This document shows positions 34,607-43,574 of a stretch of 64,000 nt of DNA, one piece after another. The notes under the pieces are model-generated. The model was not told the origin of the DNA and did no database searches. It worked only from the letters and a program-made list of their open reading frames with translations. Location: positions 1 through 64,000 of the forward strand of contig JAOAPY010000016.1 of the NCBI GenBank assembly GCA_025463135.1, written 5' to 3'. The number at the start of each line of letters is the position of its first letter. The stretch's first letter is position 1. The translations under genes were made by a program, and so were the position numbers. The DNA is from Acidobacteriota bacterium. GTDB lineage: Bacteria > Acidobacteriota > Blastocatellia > Pyrinomonadales > Pyrinomonadaceae.

Positions 34607-34923
34607 CTTTATCGTCCCCGGGTTTTCAGCATGTAGTGTTGTGGCATTGGCGCTGGCGGTGTTGTGGCATCGGCATCCTGCCGATGTGGTGCGCGGCATA
34701 TTGATCTTGTACCCTGCACGGGCGTGACGCCCGTGTCACGAAACCGCAAATTGCTTTTCGAATTTCACAAAAGTGGAGAAGGAATTTTTAGCCAATCTTA
34801 TTCAATGTGTCAAATAGTTTGTTGGAAGACTTGTTAAGTAATTGTGGGGTTTGTGTTTTCAGTACACTTCGTCGTCCAATCTTGTAACTGCTTCACGCCT
34901 TCACTAGAATCAAAGCCACACCA
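34607..34923. other. Divergent intergenic region with two palindromes
   Basis: 317 bp between divergent M14 peptidase and FdhF/YdeP genes. Hairpins catcggcatcctgccgatg (34668-34686) and cacgggcgtgacgcccgtg (34717-34735). The AT-rich segment 34770-34850 probably holds promoters; none assigned. Confidence 0.5.
34717..34735. repeat. CACGGGCGTGACGCCCGTG palindrome
   Basis: Perfect hairpin of the same family as 40677, 40763 and 40798; stem CACGGGCGT/ACGCCCGTG. Confidence 0.75.
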
Positions 34924-37269
34924 ATGCAAGATGAACAGGAAAAATCCGGATCACAGCCACGTGCTCAACCGCCCGAAGAATCGGCGAGCGTTCGGATCAG
35001 ACCCATCAGCAAGGTCGCGGCGGGTGTGCCGGCTGTCATTCAAACGATAAAAAGCGCATGGTCGGAAATGGGAGTCGTCCGCGGCACGCGCACACTCCTG
35101 CAGCTAAACCAGACCGGCGGCTTTGATTGCCCCGGCTGCGCCTGGCCTGAACCTGACAAGGAACGCTCGCACGCAGAGTTCTGCGAAAACGGCGCCAAGC
35201 ACGTAGCCGATGAAGCAACAACCAAACGTATCACGTCCGAGTTTTTTCAACGTTGGAGCGTCGCCGATCTGGCGGAGCAATCCGATTACTGGTTGGGCCA
35301 ACAGGGGCGTTTGACGGAACCAATGGTTCTGCGCGAACACGCCACCCATTACCAACCAATCACCTGGGACGATGCTTTTCGGCTGGTCGCGCATCAGCTG
35401 AATGCGCTTGGTGCTCCCGGCGAAGCGATCTTCTACACTTCGGGTCGCGCCAGTAACGAAGCGTCCTTTCTTTATCAACTGTTTGTGCGGCAATTTGGGA
35501 CCAATAATTTGCCGGACTGCTCCAATATGTGTCACGAGTCCAGCGGGACTGCGCTGGGTGAAACAATCGGGGTCGGCAAAGGCACCGTTGCGTTAGAGGA
35601 TTTTGAGCTGGCCGAAGCGATCTTTGTAATTGGACAGAACCCCGGCACGAACCATCCGCGGATGCTTACCGCGCTGCAGAAAGCCAAACGTAACGGCTGC
35701 CGGATCGTGCATATCAATCCGTTACCGGAAACGGGAATGATCCGTTTCAAGCATCCGCAGCAGATCGGCGATCTGTTAGGGAAGGGTACCGCGATCGCCG
35801 ACTTGTTTCTTCAGGTGCGCATTAACGGCGATGTGGCGCTCTTGAAGGGCATCATGAAAGAACTCCTCGCCGAAGAGGAAAAAAATCCCGGGCAAGTGCT
35901 GGATCACGAGTTCATCCGAAACTATACAAGTGGCTTTGCAGAGTTTGCCGCTGCTTTGGGAAAGACCCACTGGGGCGATCTGATTCATGAGAGTGGCGTT
36001 CCGAAAACGAAAATCGAGGCCGCGGCGCGCATCTTTTTAAATTCCCAGCGCACGATCTTTTGTTGGGCCATGGGCCTGACGCAACATAAAAATGCCGTAG
36101 CCAATATTCAGGAAATCGTCAATTTGATGTTGCTGCGCGGGCAGATTGGAAAGCCCGGAGCGGGACTGTGCCCGGTGCGCGGCCACAGCAATGTACAGGG
36201 CGATCGCACGATGGGCATTACTGAACGCCCCAGCGAAGGCTTTCTCGATCAGCTCGCAGCTAAATTCAACTTTGAACCACCGCGGACTCACGGATTAGAT
36301 ACGGTCAACGCAATTTCCGCCATGCACGATGGCCGGGCCAAAGTTTTTTTCGCCCTGGGCGGAAATTTTCTTTCTGCGACTCCGGATACGGAGTACACCG
36401 CTGCTGCCTTGCGAAAATGCAGCTTGACGGCGCAGGTATCGACCAAGCTCAATCGCGGACATTTGATCAGCGGAGCGCAAGCCTTGATTTTGCCTTGCCT
36501 CGGACGCACGGAAACTGATCTGCAAGCGGGCGGAGCGCAATTCGTGACCACCGAAAATTCGATGGCGGTTGTGCAGGCGTCGCGCGGATTCCTGGCGCCG
36601 GCATCAACCAACCTTTTGAGCGAACCGGCGATTGTCGCAAGACTGGCGCGCGCAACCCTCGGATCGAGGACCGCGATTGATTGGGAAGGCCTGGTTGGCG
36701 ACTACGATCGCATTCGAGATTTGATCGAGCGTGTAATTCCCGGCTTTGAGAACTACAACCAGAGGGTGCGTCAGCCCGGCGGGTTTCATTTGCCAAACGC
36801 TGCGCGCGAACGAATCTTCAAGACATCGAATGGCAAGGCGCAGTTCACCGTGCATGAACTGCCCGCGCACAAGCTAAAGCCCGGGCAGTTCCTGATGATG
36901 ACGATTCGCAGCCATGATCAATTCAATACCTCGATCTACGGTCTTGATGATCGCTATCGAGGCATACATAACGGACGGCGGGTGGTGCTGCTGAATCGGG
37001 ACGACCTGCGCATCGCCGGGCTGGCCGAAGGTCAGTTGGTCGATCTAATCAGTCACTTTGAAGGCGAGGAACGACTGGCGCGCAATTTCCAGGTTGTTCC
37101 TTATGATATTCCGCGCGGATGCGCCGCGACTTATTTTCCGGAGGCAAATGTGCTGGTGCCTTTGCGCAGCGTGGCCGAGAAGAGCAATACGCCTGCGTCC
37201 AAATCGGTCGTCATAACGATCAAGCCGGCAGGGAGCAAAGAGAGCAAAAAGCAAAGAGCCAGGGGCTAA
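34924..37269 (+). CDS. FdhF/YdeP family molybdopterin oxidoreductase
   Basis: 781 residues, normal for the family. N-terminal 'FDCPGCAWPEP' (Cys69, Cys72) and Cys87 form the iron-sulfur region; 'YTSGRASNEASFLYQLFVRQFGTNNLPDCSNMCHESSG' is the molybdopterin-guanine-dinucleotide-binding core with a candidate Mo-ligand Cys. 'GQNPGTNHPRML', 'LMLLRGQIGKPGAGLCPVRGHSNVQGDRTMG' and the C-terminal molydopterin-binding domain ('QFNTSIYGLDDRYRGIHNGRRVVLLN') are diagnostic of YdeP/FdhF-like oxidoreductases linked to acid resistance in E. coli. No Tat signal, so cytosolic. Electron partner and substrate unknown; no FdhD or other subunit nearby. Confidence 0.92.
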   Translation: MQDEQEKSGSQPRAQPPEESASVRIRPISKVAAGVPAVIQTIKSAWSEMGVVRGTRTLLQLNQTGGFDCPGCAWPEPDKERSHAEFCENGAKHVADEATTKRITSEFFQRWSVADLAEQSDYWLGQQGRLTEPMVLREHATHYQPITWDDAFRLVAHQLNALGAPGEAIFYTSGRASNEASFLYQLFVRQFGTNNLPDCSNMCHESSGTALGETIGVGKGTVALEDFELAEAIFVIGQNPGTNHPRMLTALQKAKRNGCRIVHINPLPETGMIRFKHPQQIGDLLGKGTAIADLFLQVRINGDVALLKGIMKELLAEEEKNPGQVLDHEFIRNYTSGFAEFAAALGKTHWGDLIHESGVPKTKIEAAARIFLNSQRTIFCWAMGLTQHKNAVANIQEIVNLMLLRGQIGKPGAGLCPVRGHSNVQGDRTMGITERPSEGFLDQLAAKFNFEPPRTHGLDTVNAISAMHDGRAKVFFALGGNFLSATPDTEYTAAALRKCSLTAQVSTKLNRGHLISGAQALILPCLGRTETDLQAGGAQFVTTENSMAVVQASRGFLAPASTNLLSEPAIVARLARATLGSRTAIDWEGLVGDYDRIRDLIERVIPGFENYNQRVRQPGGFHLPNAARERIFKTSNGKAQFTVHELPAHKLKPGQFLMMTIRSHDQFNTSIYGLDDRYRGIHNGRRVVLLNRDDLRIAGLAEGQLVDLISHFEGEERLARNFQVVPYDIPRGCAATYFPEANVLVPLRSVAEKSNTPASKSVVITIKPAGSKESKKQRARG

Positions 37270-37392
37270 GAGATGAATAGCGAAGAGCCAAAGGTGAGAA
37301 GGAATGGGTTGGACTAATTCACTTTATTTTTGCAACGGCTGCGCCGTAGTGAGGATTGCACAATCTTTTTGGAGCTGAGGTTGAATTAAGCC

Positions 37393-37890
37393 GTGACCTT
37401 TCAATTAAGTGAACAGACTGCGACTTCCAAACCTGATCTGTATGCGCAGCTCACTTCACAAATGCGCAGCTTGCTTGCAGGCGAGCGGGATTTGATTGCC
37501 AATGCAGCCAATTTTTCATCGCTCGTCTTTCATGCTTTGCCTGATGTGAACTGGGCTGGATTCTATTTTCTGAAAGATGGCGAGTTGGTCCTGGGACCTT
37601 TTCAGGGAAAGCCCGCCTGTATCCGCATCGCGATTGGTAAAGGCGTATGCGGCACGGCGGCGGAACAAAGACAGACAATTCTGGTTGCTAACGTTCATGA
37701 CTTTCCGGGGCATATCGCCTGCGACAACGATTCGAACTCGGAAGTAGTTGTGCCCCTGATCGCGGGCGAGCGGTTACTGGGAGTGTTCGATGTCGACAGC
37801 CCATTGTTGGGGCGATTTGATGATGAAGACGCGGACGGATTGAATCGGCTAGTGGAGATTTTAATAAACGCTTCAAACGGGGTTTCTTAG
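37393..37890 (+). CDS. msrC: Free methionine-(R)-sulfoxide reductase (GAF domain)
   Basis: 165 residues from a GTG. Reduces free Met-R-sulfoxide using a GAF fold. Three key cysteines occur at 76 ('KPACIRIAIG'), 86 ('GKGVCGTAA') and 110 ('GHIACDNDSNSEVVVPL'); their spacing (10 and 24) equals that of E. coli fRMsr Cys84/94/118. 'LPDVNWAGFYFL' and 'GVFDVDSPLLGRFDDED' are also typical. Part of an oxidative-stress flavoured run with the FdhF/YdeP enzyme upstream and a pirin downstream (54 bp). Confidence 0.95.
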   Translation: MTFQLSEQTATSKPDLYAQLTSQMRSLLAGERDLIANAANFSSLVFHALPDVNWAGFYFLKDGELVLGPFQGKPACIRIAIGKGVCGTAAEQRQTILVANVHDFPGHIACDNDSNSEVVVPLIAGERLLGVFDVDSPLLGRFDDEDADGLNRLVEILINASNGVS

Positions 37891-37944
37891 AGCTTTTTCC
37901 CCCTCTCCGCTGGCGGATAGGGGCAATACAAAAGAATAAAAACC

Positions 37945-38640
37945 ATGATCACGATTCGCAAAGCAAAAGATCGGGGCCACTTTGATTTTGGCTGGCTCGA
38001 CACTTACCACACGTTTTCTTTCGGTGACTATTACGATCCGCAGTTTATGGGGTTTCGGAGTCTCCGTGTGATCAATGAGGATCGGGTGACGCCGCGCACC
38101 GGATTCCCCAAACATGGGCATCGCGACATGGAGATCATCACCTACGTGTTCGAAGGCGCGCTTGAACACAGTGACAGTATGGGTAATGGTTCAGTGATCC
38201 GACCCGGCGACGCGCAACGCATGACGGCCGGCACAGGTGTCACGCATAGCGAAGCCAACTCGTCTGACAGCCCCGTGCACCTGCTGCAAATCTGGATCTT
38301 GCCGGCGGTCGACGGCCTGAAGCCCGGCTATGAGCAAAAGACGTTCGGTGCTGCTGAGAAGCTTAATCAACTTCGTTTGATTGCCGCGGCTGACGGTCGC
38401 GACGGCGCGGTTACGGTGCATCAGGACGCGAGTGTTTATGCAAGTGTAATTGAACCCGGCCGCGAGGTCGTTCATGAAATGGTGTCCGGACGATATGCCT
38501 GGATCCAGATAGCCCGTGGGTCAGTGATCGTGAATGGTGCAGACTTGAATCAAGGTGACGGTGCGGCAATTAGTAATGAAGCGCTGATCACAATTGCCGG
38601 ACGCGACCACGCGGAAGTTTTGTTGTTTGATCTGGCGTGA
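37945..38640 (+). CDS. Pirin family protein (YhaK/YhhW-type bicupin)
   Basis: 231 residues. 'MITIRKAKDRGHFDFGWLDTYHTFSFGDYYDPQFMGFRSLRVINEDRV' and 'GFPKHGHRDMEIITYVFEGALEHSDSMGN' are the pirin N-terminal cupin with the metal-binding HGHxxME...H set; 'GVTHSEANSSD' follows. Family members show quercetin 2,3-dioxygenase activity or respond to redox state. The C-terminal cupin is degenerate as usual. Forms a tight run with msrC upstream and the MFS gene 27 bp downstream. Confidence 0.93.
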   Translation: MITIRKAKDRGHFDFGWLDTYHTFSFGDYYDPQFMGFRSLRVINEDRVTPRTGFPKHGHRDMEIITYVFEGALEHSDSMGNGSVIRPGDAQRMTAGTGVTHSEANSSDSPVHLLQIWILPAVDGLKPGYEQKTFGAAEKLNQLRLIAAADGRDGAVTVHQDASVYASVIEPGREVVHEMVSGRYAWIQIARGSVIVNGADLNQGDGAAISNEALITIAGRDHAEVLLFDLA

Positions 38641-38667
38641 AAGAAACAGATGTTTTCCTACTAACGC

Positions 38668-39894
38668 ATGCCCAATCAGACACGCGATGCCGGAAGGTCA
38701 GCACGATGGCGAGCGCTGGTCTTCCTGGCCGCCGCCGAATTGCTGAGCATGTCGCTTTGGTTTAGTGCCTCAGCGGTTGTACCGGCGTTGCGTGTTGAGT
38801 GGCACCTTTCTGATGCGATGGCGAGTTGGCTCACGGTGGCTGTACAACTCGGATTCGTCACCGGCACTCTGTTTAGCTCGCTCTTAAATCTCCCTGACAT
38901 AATCAGCACTCGTCATTTGTTTGCAGTTAGCGCATTCGCCGGCGCCTTAGCGAATGTCACGCTTGGTTTGTATGCCCACGGCGCTGAATCAGCAATTGTC
39001 TTGCGGTTCCTGACTGGTATGTTTCTGGCTGGAGTTTATCCTCCAGGCCTGAAGATCATGGCGACGTGGTTTCGCGAGCGGCGCGGCATGGCGCTCGGCG
39101 TGTTGGTCGGCGCGCTGACGCTTGGCAAAGCCTCGCCATACCTGGTGAATGCCGTGGGTAGCGCCAACTGGCGCTACAACGTGCTGCTGATTTCATTGCT
39201 TGCGGTGTTGGGCGGCATCATTGTTCTTTTCTTTGTCGATGATGGTCCATATGCTTTGCCGGCCGCGCGTTTTGATTGGAAGCAGGCCGCAAGGGTCTTT
39301 AGCAATCGCGGCGTACGCCTGGCCAACCTTGGTTACCTGGGACACATGTGGGAACTGTATGGGATGTGGACCTGGATTCCCGTGATGATCCGTGCCAGCC
39401 TCGAACAGCGTGGAGACCAGCCTGCCCTGGCCGAGGTTGGCTCTTTCGTAGTGATCGGCTGCGGCGCGCTTGGTTGTGTGGTGGCTGGATTGCTCGCCGA
39501 TCGCATCGGTCGCACGATCGTTACGTCATGGGCGATGGGCCTAAGCGGCACTTGTTGTTTGGTGATCGGATTCCTGTTCGGAGCACATCCGCTGTTCCTG
39601 CTGTTGATTGCCGCTATTTGGGGTGCGAGTGTGGTGGCAGACTCAGCGCAATTTTCAAGCTGCGTTACTGAGCTTGGCGATCCGCGCTATGTCGGCACGG
39701 CACTGACAATTCAGATGTGTCTGGGATTTCTATTGACGACAATCTCGATCGAACTGGTTCCGCATTTTGTTAAGCTCGTTACCTGGCGCTATGCATTTAT
39801 GATCCTGGCTCCGGGGCCGTTTCTGGGAGTCATCGCGATGCTCAGATTGCGCGGTCTACCCGAAGCCGTAAAGATTGCGCAAGGCCGGCGGTAG
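38668..39894 (+). CDS. MFS transporter
   Basis: 408 residues, 12 hydrophobic segments. 'FSASAVVPALRVEWHLSDAMASWLTVAVQLGFVTGTL' (TM1-2) and 'LAGVYPPGLKIMATWFRERRGMALGVLVGALTLGKASPYLV' with the 'WFRERRGMALG' loop are characteristic of the major facilitator superfamily; 'VVAGLLADRIGRTIV' is the second-half signature loop. The branch resembles nitrate/cyanate/bicyclomycin-type sugar/organic-anion MFS proteins, but the substrate is unknown. It follows the pirin gene by 27 bp and may be co-transcribed. Confidence 0.9.
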   Translation: MPNQTRDAGRSARWRALVFLAAAELLSMSLWFSASAVVPALRVEWHLSDAMASWLTVAVQLGFVTGTLFSSLLNLPDIISTRHLFAVSAFAGALANVTLGLYAHGAESAIVLRFLTGMFLAGVYPPGLKIMATWFRERRGMALGVLVGALTLGKASPYLVNAVGSANWRYNVLLISLLAVLGGIIVLFFVDDGPYALPAARFDWKQAARVFSNRGVRLANLGYLGHMWELYGMWTWIPVMIRASLEQRGDQPALAEVGSFVVIGCGALGCVVAGLLADRIGRTIVTSWAMGLSGTCCLVIGFLFGAHPLFLLLIAAIWGASVVADSAQFSSCVTELGDPRYVGTALTIQMCLGFLLTTISIELVPHFVKLVTWRYAFMILAPGPFLGVIAMLRLRGLPEAVKIAQGRR

Positions 39895-39949
39895 AATCGC
39901 GCTGAGTGTCATCGAATCGCGGCCAGCCGGCAGCTTGTCGTACAGTGTA

Positions 39950-39970
39950 CTGCAGGCTGCCAGCCTGCAG
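39950..39970. repeat. CTGCAGGCTGCCAGCCTGCAG palindrome
   Basis: Near-perfect palindrome preceded by TGTA, between the MFS gene and nth. Same family as 5852-5877 and 41998-42016. It lies 20-40 bases before the nth start. Confidence 0.7.
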
Positions 39971-39989
39971 CGTTCGCTAACAGACAACG

Positions 39990-40661
39990 ATGGACAACAA
40001 AACAAAAGATCGGAAGGCGCGAGCGCGAAAAATCATTCGTCTGCTCAAGCGGACCTATCCGGACGCCAGGTGTTCGCTGAATCACTCAAACGCTTTTGAG
40101 TTACTCATCGCGACCATCCTCTCGGCGCAGTGTACCGACGAGCGTGTCAACATCGTGACCGCGAATCTGTTTCGGAAATACCGCAAGCCGGAAGACTATC
40201 TAAAGGTTTCTAACCGGGAACTGGAAAAGGACATACGGACCACCGGCTTTTTTCGGAACAAGACAAAGTCCATTCAAGGAACAGCGCGGCTCCTCACTGA
40301 GCAGTACGCGGGGAAAGTGCCGGACTCAATGGATGAGTTACTCGAGTTGCCCGGCGTTGCGCGCAAGACGGCCAATGTCGTGATGGGTAACGCCTTCGGC
40401 ATTGCATCGGGAGTCGTGGTAGACACGCACGTGACCCGACTGTCGCATCGCCTGGGGCTCAGCCAAGAGAAGCATCCGGAGAAGATCGAAAACGATCTAA
40501 TAGGGTTGGTGCCGAAGAAGGACTGGGTGATCTTTTCACATCTGCTAATCGCCCACGGACGCAAGACCTGTAAAGCGCGCAATCCTGCCTGCGACGAGTG
40601 TGTGTTGGAAAAGCTTTGTCCCTCGTCCTTTCTGAAAACCGGCGTAATACCAGGGAGCTAG
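39990..40661 (+). CDS. nth: Endonuclease III (DNA glycosylase/AP lyase)
   Basis: 223 residues. Removes oxidised pyrimidines in base-excision repair. The helix-hairpin-helix 'LLELPGVARKTANVVMGNAF' carries the catalytic Lys126, and 'GVVVDTHVTRLSHRLGL' the catalytic Asp145. The [4Fe-4S] cluster motif is complete: Cys194, 201, 204 and 210 (C-x6-C-x2-C-x5-C). 'ATILSAQCTDERVN' is also diagnostic. No strong Shine-Dalgarno before the ATG. Confidence 0.97.
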   Translation: MDNKTKDRKARARKIIRLLKRTYPDARCSLNHSNAFELLIATILSAQCTDERVNIVTANLFRKYRKPEDYLKVSNRELEKDIRTTGFFRNKTKSIQGTARLLTEQYAGKVPDSMDELLELPGVARKTANVVMGNAFGIASGVVVDTHVTRLSHRLGLSQEKHPEKIENDLIGLVPKKDWVIFSHLLIAHGRKTCKARNPACDECVLEKLCPSSFLKTGVIPGS

Positions 40662-40969
40662 GCGGCCCGAGCAGGTGGCACGGGCGTCCCGCCCGTGTAG
40701 GTGCCCAGTAAGCACGTCACGAGTGTCACAGGTGCAGCCATACGCGCCTCTGTTACAACGACCACGGGCGAGACGCCCGTGCCACGTCAAGGCGCACCAC
40801 GGGCGGGACGCCCGTGCCACTCAAGTTAGCCGTTTGGCGATTGGGCTGAAGCTAGCTAGAATCATCACGTTCTTCAAACACTGATCCCCAAAGCAGGCAT
40901 GACAATCGCTCTTAGTCCTTACTCAGACACAGGTGTACTGCGTCCCGCAGGGAAGAGGGTTCATAACTC
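40662..40969. other. Intergenic region with CACGGGCG palindrome cluster
   Basis: 308 bp between nth and the metallopeptidase. Carries three CACGGGCG(T/A/G)... hairpins (40677-40697, 40763-40781, 40796-40820); the last two are direct neighbours in the same orientation. No gene seen. Confidence 0.6.
40676..40820. repeat. Three CACGGGCG-x-CGCCCGTG palindromes
   Basis: ggcacgggcgtcccgcccgt g, cacgggcgagacgcccgtgc cac and cacgggcgggacgcccgtgc cac. Stems vary only in the loop (tcc, aga, gga), and each ends GTGCCAC or its complement, so this is one family in tandem. Confidence 0.8.
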
Positions 40970-41989
40970 ATGAGCTATCGCTTCCCCTGGCATCGCCTGT
41001 CGGATGAGCAATTGCTCGACACGCGCATTTGCGATCTCACCATCAAGATCCGCAGGTCCTTTCTCGAGCCGCACATCAAACGTCTGTATGACGAGCTGAA
41101 CACGCGCGGCATACGCTTTAAACCACACGTCTGGTTGTCTGAAGAATGGTTTTCGCCGGATGGCGTTCCCGGCATAGCGATACCGTTTTATCTCGCGCAT
41201 CCGCGATTGATGCAGCTCGAACGCAAGCAAATGCTGGAAGTCGAAGGCGGCACTGACACCGAATGCCTGCGCATCCTGCGTCACGAAGCCGGCCACGCCC
41301 TGGACACAGCTTTTCGCATTCACTTCAAGCGACGCTATCGCGAGCTGTTCGGTTCCTTTGCGCAACCCTATCCGGATTTCTACAAGCCCAAGCCCAAGAG
41401 TCGCAAGTACGTGCTGCACTTGCCTGCCTGGTATGCACAGGCGCATCCGGCCGAGGATTTTGCGGAGACGTTTGCGGTGTGGCTGACGCCGCGCTCGCTT
41501 TGGCGCCGTCGGTACAAAGGCTGGCCGGCGCTGCAGAAGCTGGAATACATCGACGGGTTGATGAAGGAAATCGCCGGTACGAAACCAAGGAACCGGACGC
41601 GCACGAAAGTCGAACCACTGTCGGCGTTGAAGCTGACGCTGCGGGAACATTACCGGCGCAAACGTGAGCGTTACGATTTTCAATATCCGGCGGTTTACGA
41701 TCGCGACCTCAGCCGCATATTCTCAGACGATCCGAGTCACAAGTCCCGGCCCAGCGCGGCCAGCTTTCTGCGCACTATTCGCCGCGATGTGCGACAAATT
41801 GTCGCTGACGGAACCGGGGTCCACCAGTACACTATCGATCACGTGCTCGAGAATATGATCGATCGCTGCAAGGAACTAAGACTACGCGTGGCGACTCCGG
41901 GCCGCGAGGCGCGGCGGCGCGTGATGATCGTGCTGACCGTACAGGTCATGAACGTATTGCACTCCGGTTATCACCGGATAGCTGTCTGA
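40970..41989 (+). CDS. Putative zinc metallopeptidase (Peptidase_Mx-like)
   Basis: 339 residues. 'LRILRHEAGHALDTAF' contains HExxH (His105, Glu106, His109) and 'HPAEDFAETFAVWL' supplies a downstream Glu, the layout of a gluzincin-type peptidase known as the putative zinc-binding metallopeptidase family. No signal peptide; the C-terminal ~100 residues are basic and helical ('LREHYRRKRERYDFQYPAVYD', 'TIRRDVRQIVADGTG'). AAGAGGG precedes the ATG. Next gene, an ATP-grasp ligase, starts 102 bp downstream in the same direction. Pairing of a peptidase with an ATP-grasp amide ligase suggests a peptide-tagging or peptide-processing pathway, unproven. Confidence 0.8.
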   Translation: MSYRFPWHRLSDEQLLDTRICDLTIKIRRSFLEPHIKRLYDELNTRGIRFKPHVWLSEEWFSPDGVPGIAIPFYLAHPRLMQLERKQMLEVEGGTDTECLRILRHEAGHALDTAFRIHFKRRYRELFGSFAQPYPDFYKPKPKSRKYVLHLPAWYAQAHPAEDFAETFAVWLTPRSLWRRRYKGWPALQKLEYIDGLMKEIAGTKPRNRTRTKVEPLSALKLTLREHYRRKRERYDFQYPAVYDRDLSRIFSDDPSHKSRPSAASFLRTIRRDVRQIVADGTGVHQYTIDHVLENMIDRCKELRLRVATPGREARRRVMIVLTVQVMNVLHSGYHRIAV

Positions 41990-41993
41990 AAAT

Positions 41994-42083
41994 GTACAGC
42001 AGGCTGCCGGCCTGCTGAGTGTTCGCAACCAGAACGATGACCTTGCAGGCGGTCCTGCCGCAACGACTGCAGCCTGCGGTCCG
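41994..42083. repeat. AGCAGGCTGCCGGCCTGCT palindrome and related block
   Basis: 41998-42016 is a perfect-stem palindrome with TGTAC in front; 42043-42082 (gcaggcggtcctgc, ctgcagcctgcgg) looks like a second, decayed copy. Lies between the metallopeptidase and ATP-grasp genes. Confidence 0.6.
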
Positions 42084-42091
42084 GTGCTTTT

Positions 42092-43138
42092 ATGAAGCCT
42101 CCAATCAGTTTTGAGCCGAAGAAAAAGCTCCGCATTATCGTGCTCGTTCACGAAGACCTTGTGCCGCCTGATTCGCTGGACGGTCTAAGCAGCAAAGAAG
42201 CTCTGGAACTCAAAACGGAATACGATGTTATCTCGTCTTTGAAAAGCATGGGCCACGAGGTGCACGCTGTCGGCTTGTATAACCAATTGAACGCAATCGG
42301 CAATGCGCTGTTGGAGTACAAGCCACACATAGCGTTCAACCTGCTCGAAGAATTTCATGGTTATCCACTCTATGATCAGCACGTCGTCAGTTACCTGGAA
42401 TTAATGAAGCAGCCGTACACCGGTTGTAACCCGCGCGGTTTGACTTTGGCTCATGATAAGGCGCTGACCAAGATGATTCTTGCTTATCATCGACTTCAGG
42501 TTCCCAACTTTGCGGTCTTCCCGCTGAATCGCAAAGTAAATCGACCCAAGCGCTTAAAATTTCCCCTGCTGGTGAAATCAATTAGCGAGGAAGGCTCCGT
42601 AGGTATTGCCCAGGCCTCGGTAGTTCATGACGATGAAAAACTGGCTCAGCGCGTGGACTTTATCCACCGGCAAAACAAAACCGATGCGATTGCCGAACAG
42701 TACATCAAGGGACGCGAGATCTATGTCGGCGTGATTGGAAACCAGAACATTCAGACCTATGCGCCGTGGGAACTGGTGATGGAAAAATTGCCCGAGGGCG
42801 CGGAAAATATTGCCACCTTGAAAGTCAAATGGGACCCAGCCTACCAGGAGAAGGTGGGTGTCGCCACGCGGGCCGCGGAACTGACACCCGAACAGCATAA
42901 GAGCCTGGAAAGACTTTCGAAGCGGATTTATCGTTATCTGTTTCTCAGTGGTTATGCGCGATTGGATTACCGGATGACCGATGAAGGTCAATTCTATTTG
43001 CTCGAGGCGAACCCCAACCCACAGATAGCCCGCAACGAAGACTTTGCCGATTCGGCCGCGCATACCGGGTTGCCTTACGAACAGCTGCTGCAGAAGATCA
43101 TGAGCGTGGGATTGAACTATCGCCCGGCAGCTACGTGA
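42092..43138 (+). CDS. ATP-grasp ligase (D-Ala-D-Ala ligase-like)
   Basis: 348 residues. 'RIIVLVHEDLVPP' begins the Rossmann-like pre-ATP-grasp domain; 'LKSMGHEVHAVGLYNQL' and 'PHIAFNLLEEFHGYPLYDQHVVSYLELMKQPYTGCNPRGLTLAHDKALTKMIL' match the D-alanine:D-alanine ligase architecture, including the 'DKALTK' Lys. 'FPLLVKSISEEGSVGIAQASVV' is the ATP-binding loop and 'YARLDYRMTDEGQFYLLEANPNPQI' the Mg-binding 'D-R...E-N-N' site. A Ddl role in peptidoglycan is possible, but context with a metallopeptidase rather than mur genes suggests another amide ligase. Confidence 0.87.
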   Translation: MKPPISFEPKKKLRIIVLVHEDLVPPDSLDGLSSKEALELKTEYDVISSLKSMGHEVHAVGLYNQLNAIGNALLEYKPHIAFNLLEEFHGYPLYDQHVVSYLELMKQPYTGCNPRGLTLAHDKALTKMILAYHRLQVPNFAVFPLNRKVNRPKRLKFPLLVKSISEEGSVGIAQASVVHDDEKLAQRVDFIHRQNKTDAIAEQYIKGREIYVGVIGNQNIQTYAPWELVMEKLPEGAENIATLKVKWDPAYQEKVGVATRAAELTPEQHKSLERLSKRIYRYLFLSGYARLDYRMTDEGQFYLLEANPNPQIARNEDFADSAAHTGLPYEQLLQKIMSVGLNYRPAAT

Positions 43139-43574
43139 AGCGAAATTACAGGTGTTTAGAGCCGACTTCAGGCGGGCTTTTCATTTCATGTCAGTACCAT
43201 ATCGGTGAGGCAAAGCCCTCCCCGCACTGTGCGGCGGCAAAGCCGCAAGATCATCTAAAGATAATCACGACGGGCTGTTGAAGAAGTGAAGGGCGGGGCA
43301 ACTTCATCCAAGCTCATAACGGTACGACACCTTCACATTGACCGTGCTGTGTTTGACCATGGGACATAATCATGGCGCTAGGTTATTGAGAATCTGACTC
43401 TCAACACTTCCGTGAACACTTTCAGTTCGCTTCTGACCGAGTGTATGTGAGTTATCACGAAACAGTCACATTGCTCCTTGTTTCACCCCAGAGCGCTCTG
43501 TAGAATCGCCCTCGAACTCAGGCATTACTCCTCACCCAAGCAGTTCAAAATAATTCAAGGAGAGCGGCCTCTTA
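43139..43574. other. Intergenic region with decayed palindromes
   Basis: 436 bp between the ATP-grasp and NlpC/P60 genes. 43155-43176 has a GCCGACTTCAGGCGGGC-type hairpin related to 14479; 43205-43240 has GCAAAGCC / CCGCAC-TGTGCGG hairpins. The AT-rich 43380-43560 likely contains the promoter of the downstream gene; no reliable -35/-10 assigned. No gene seen. Confidence 0.5.
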
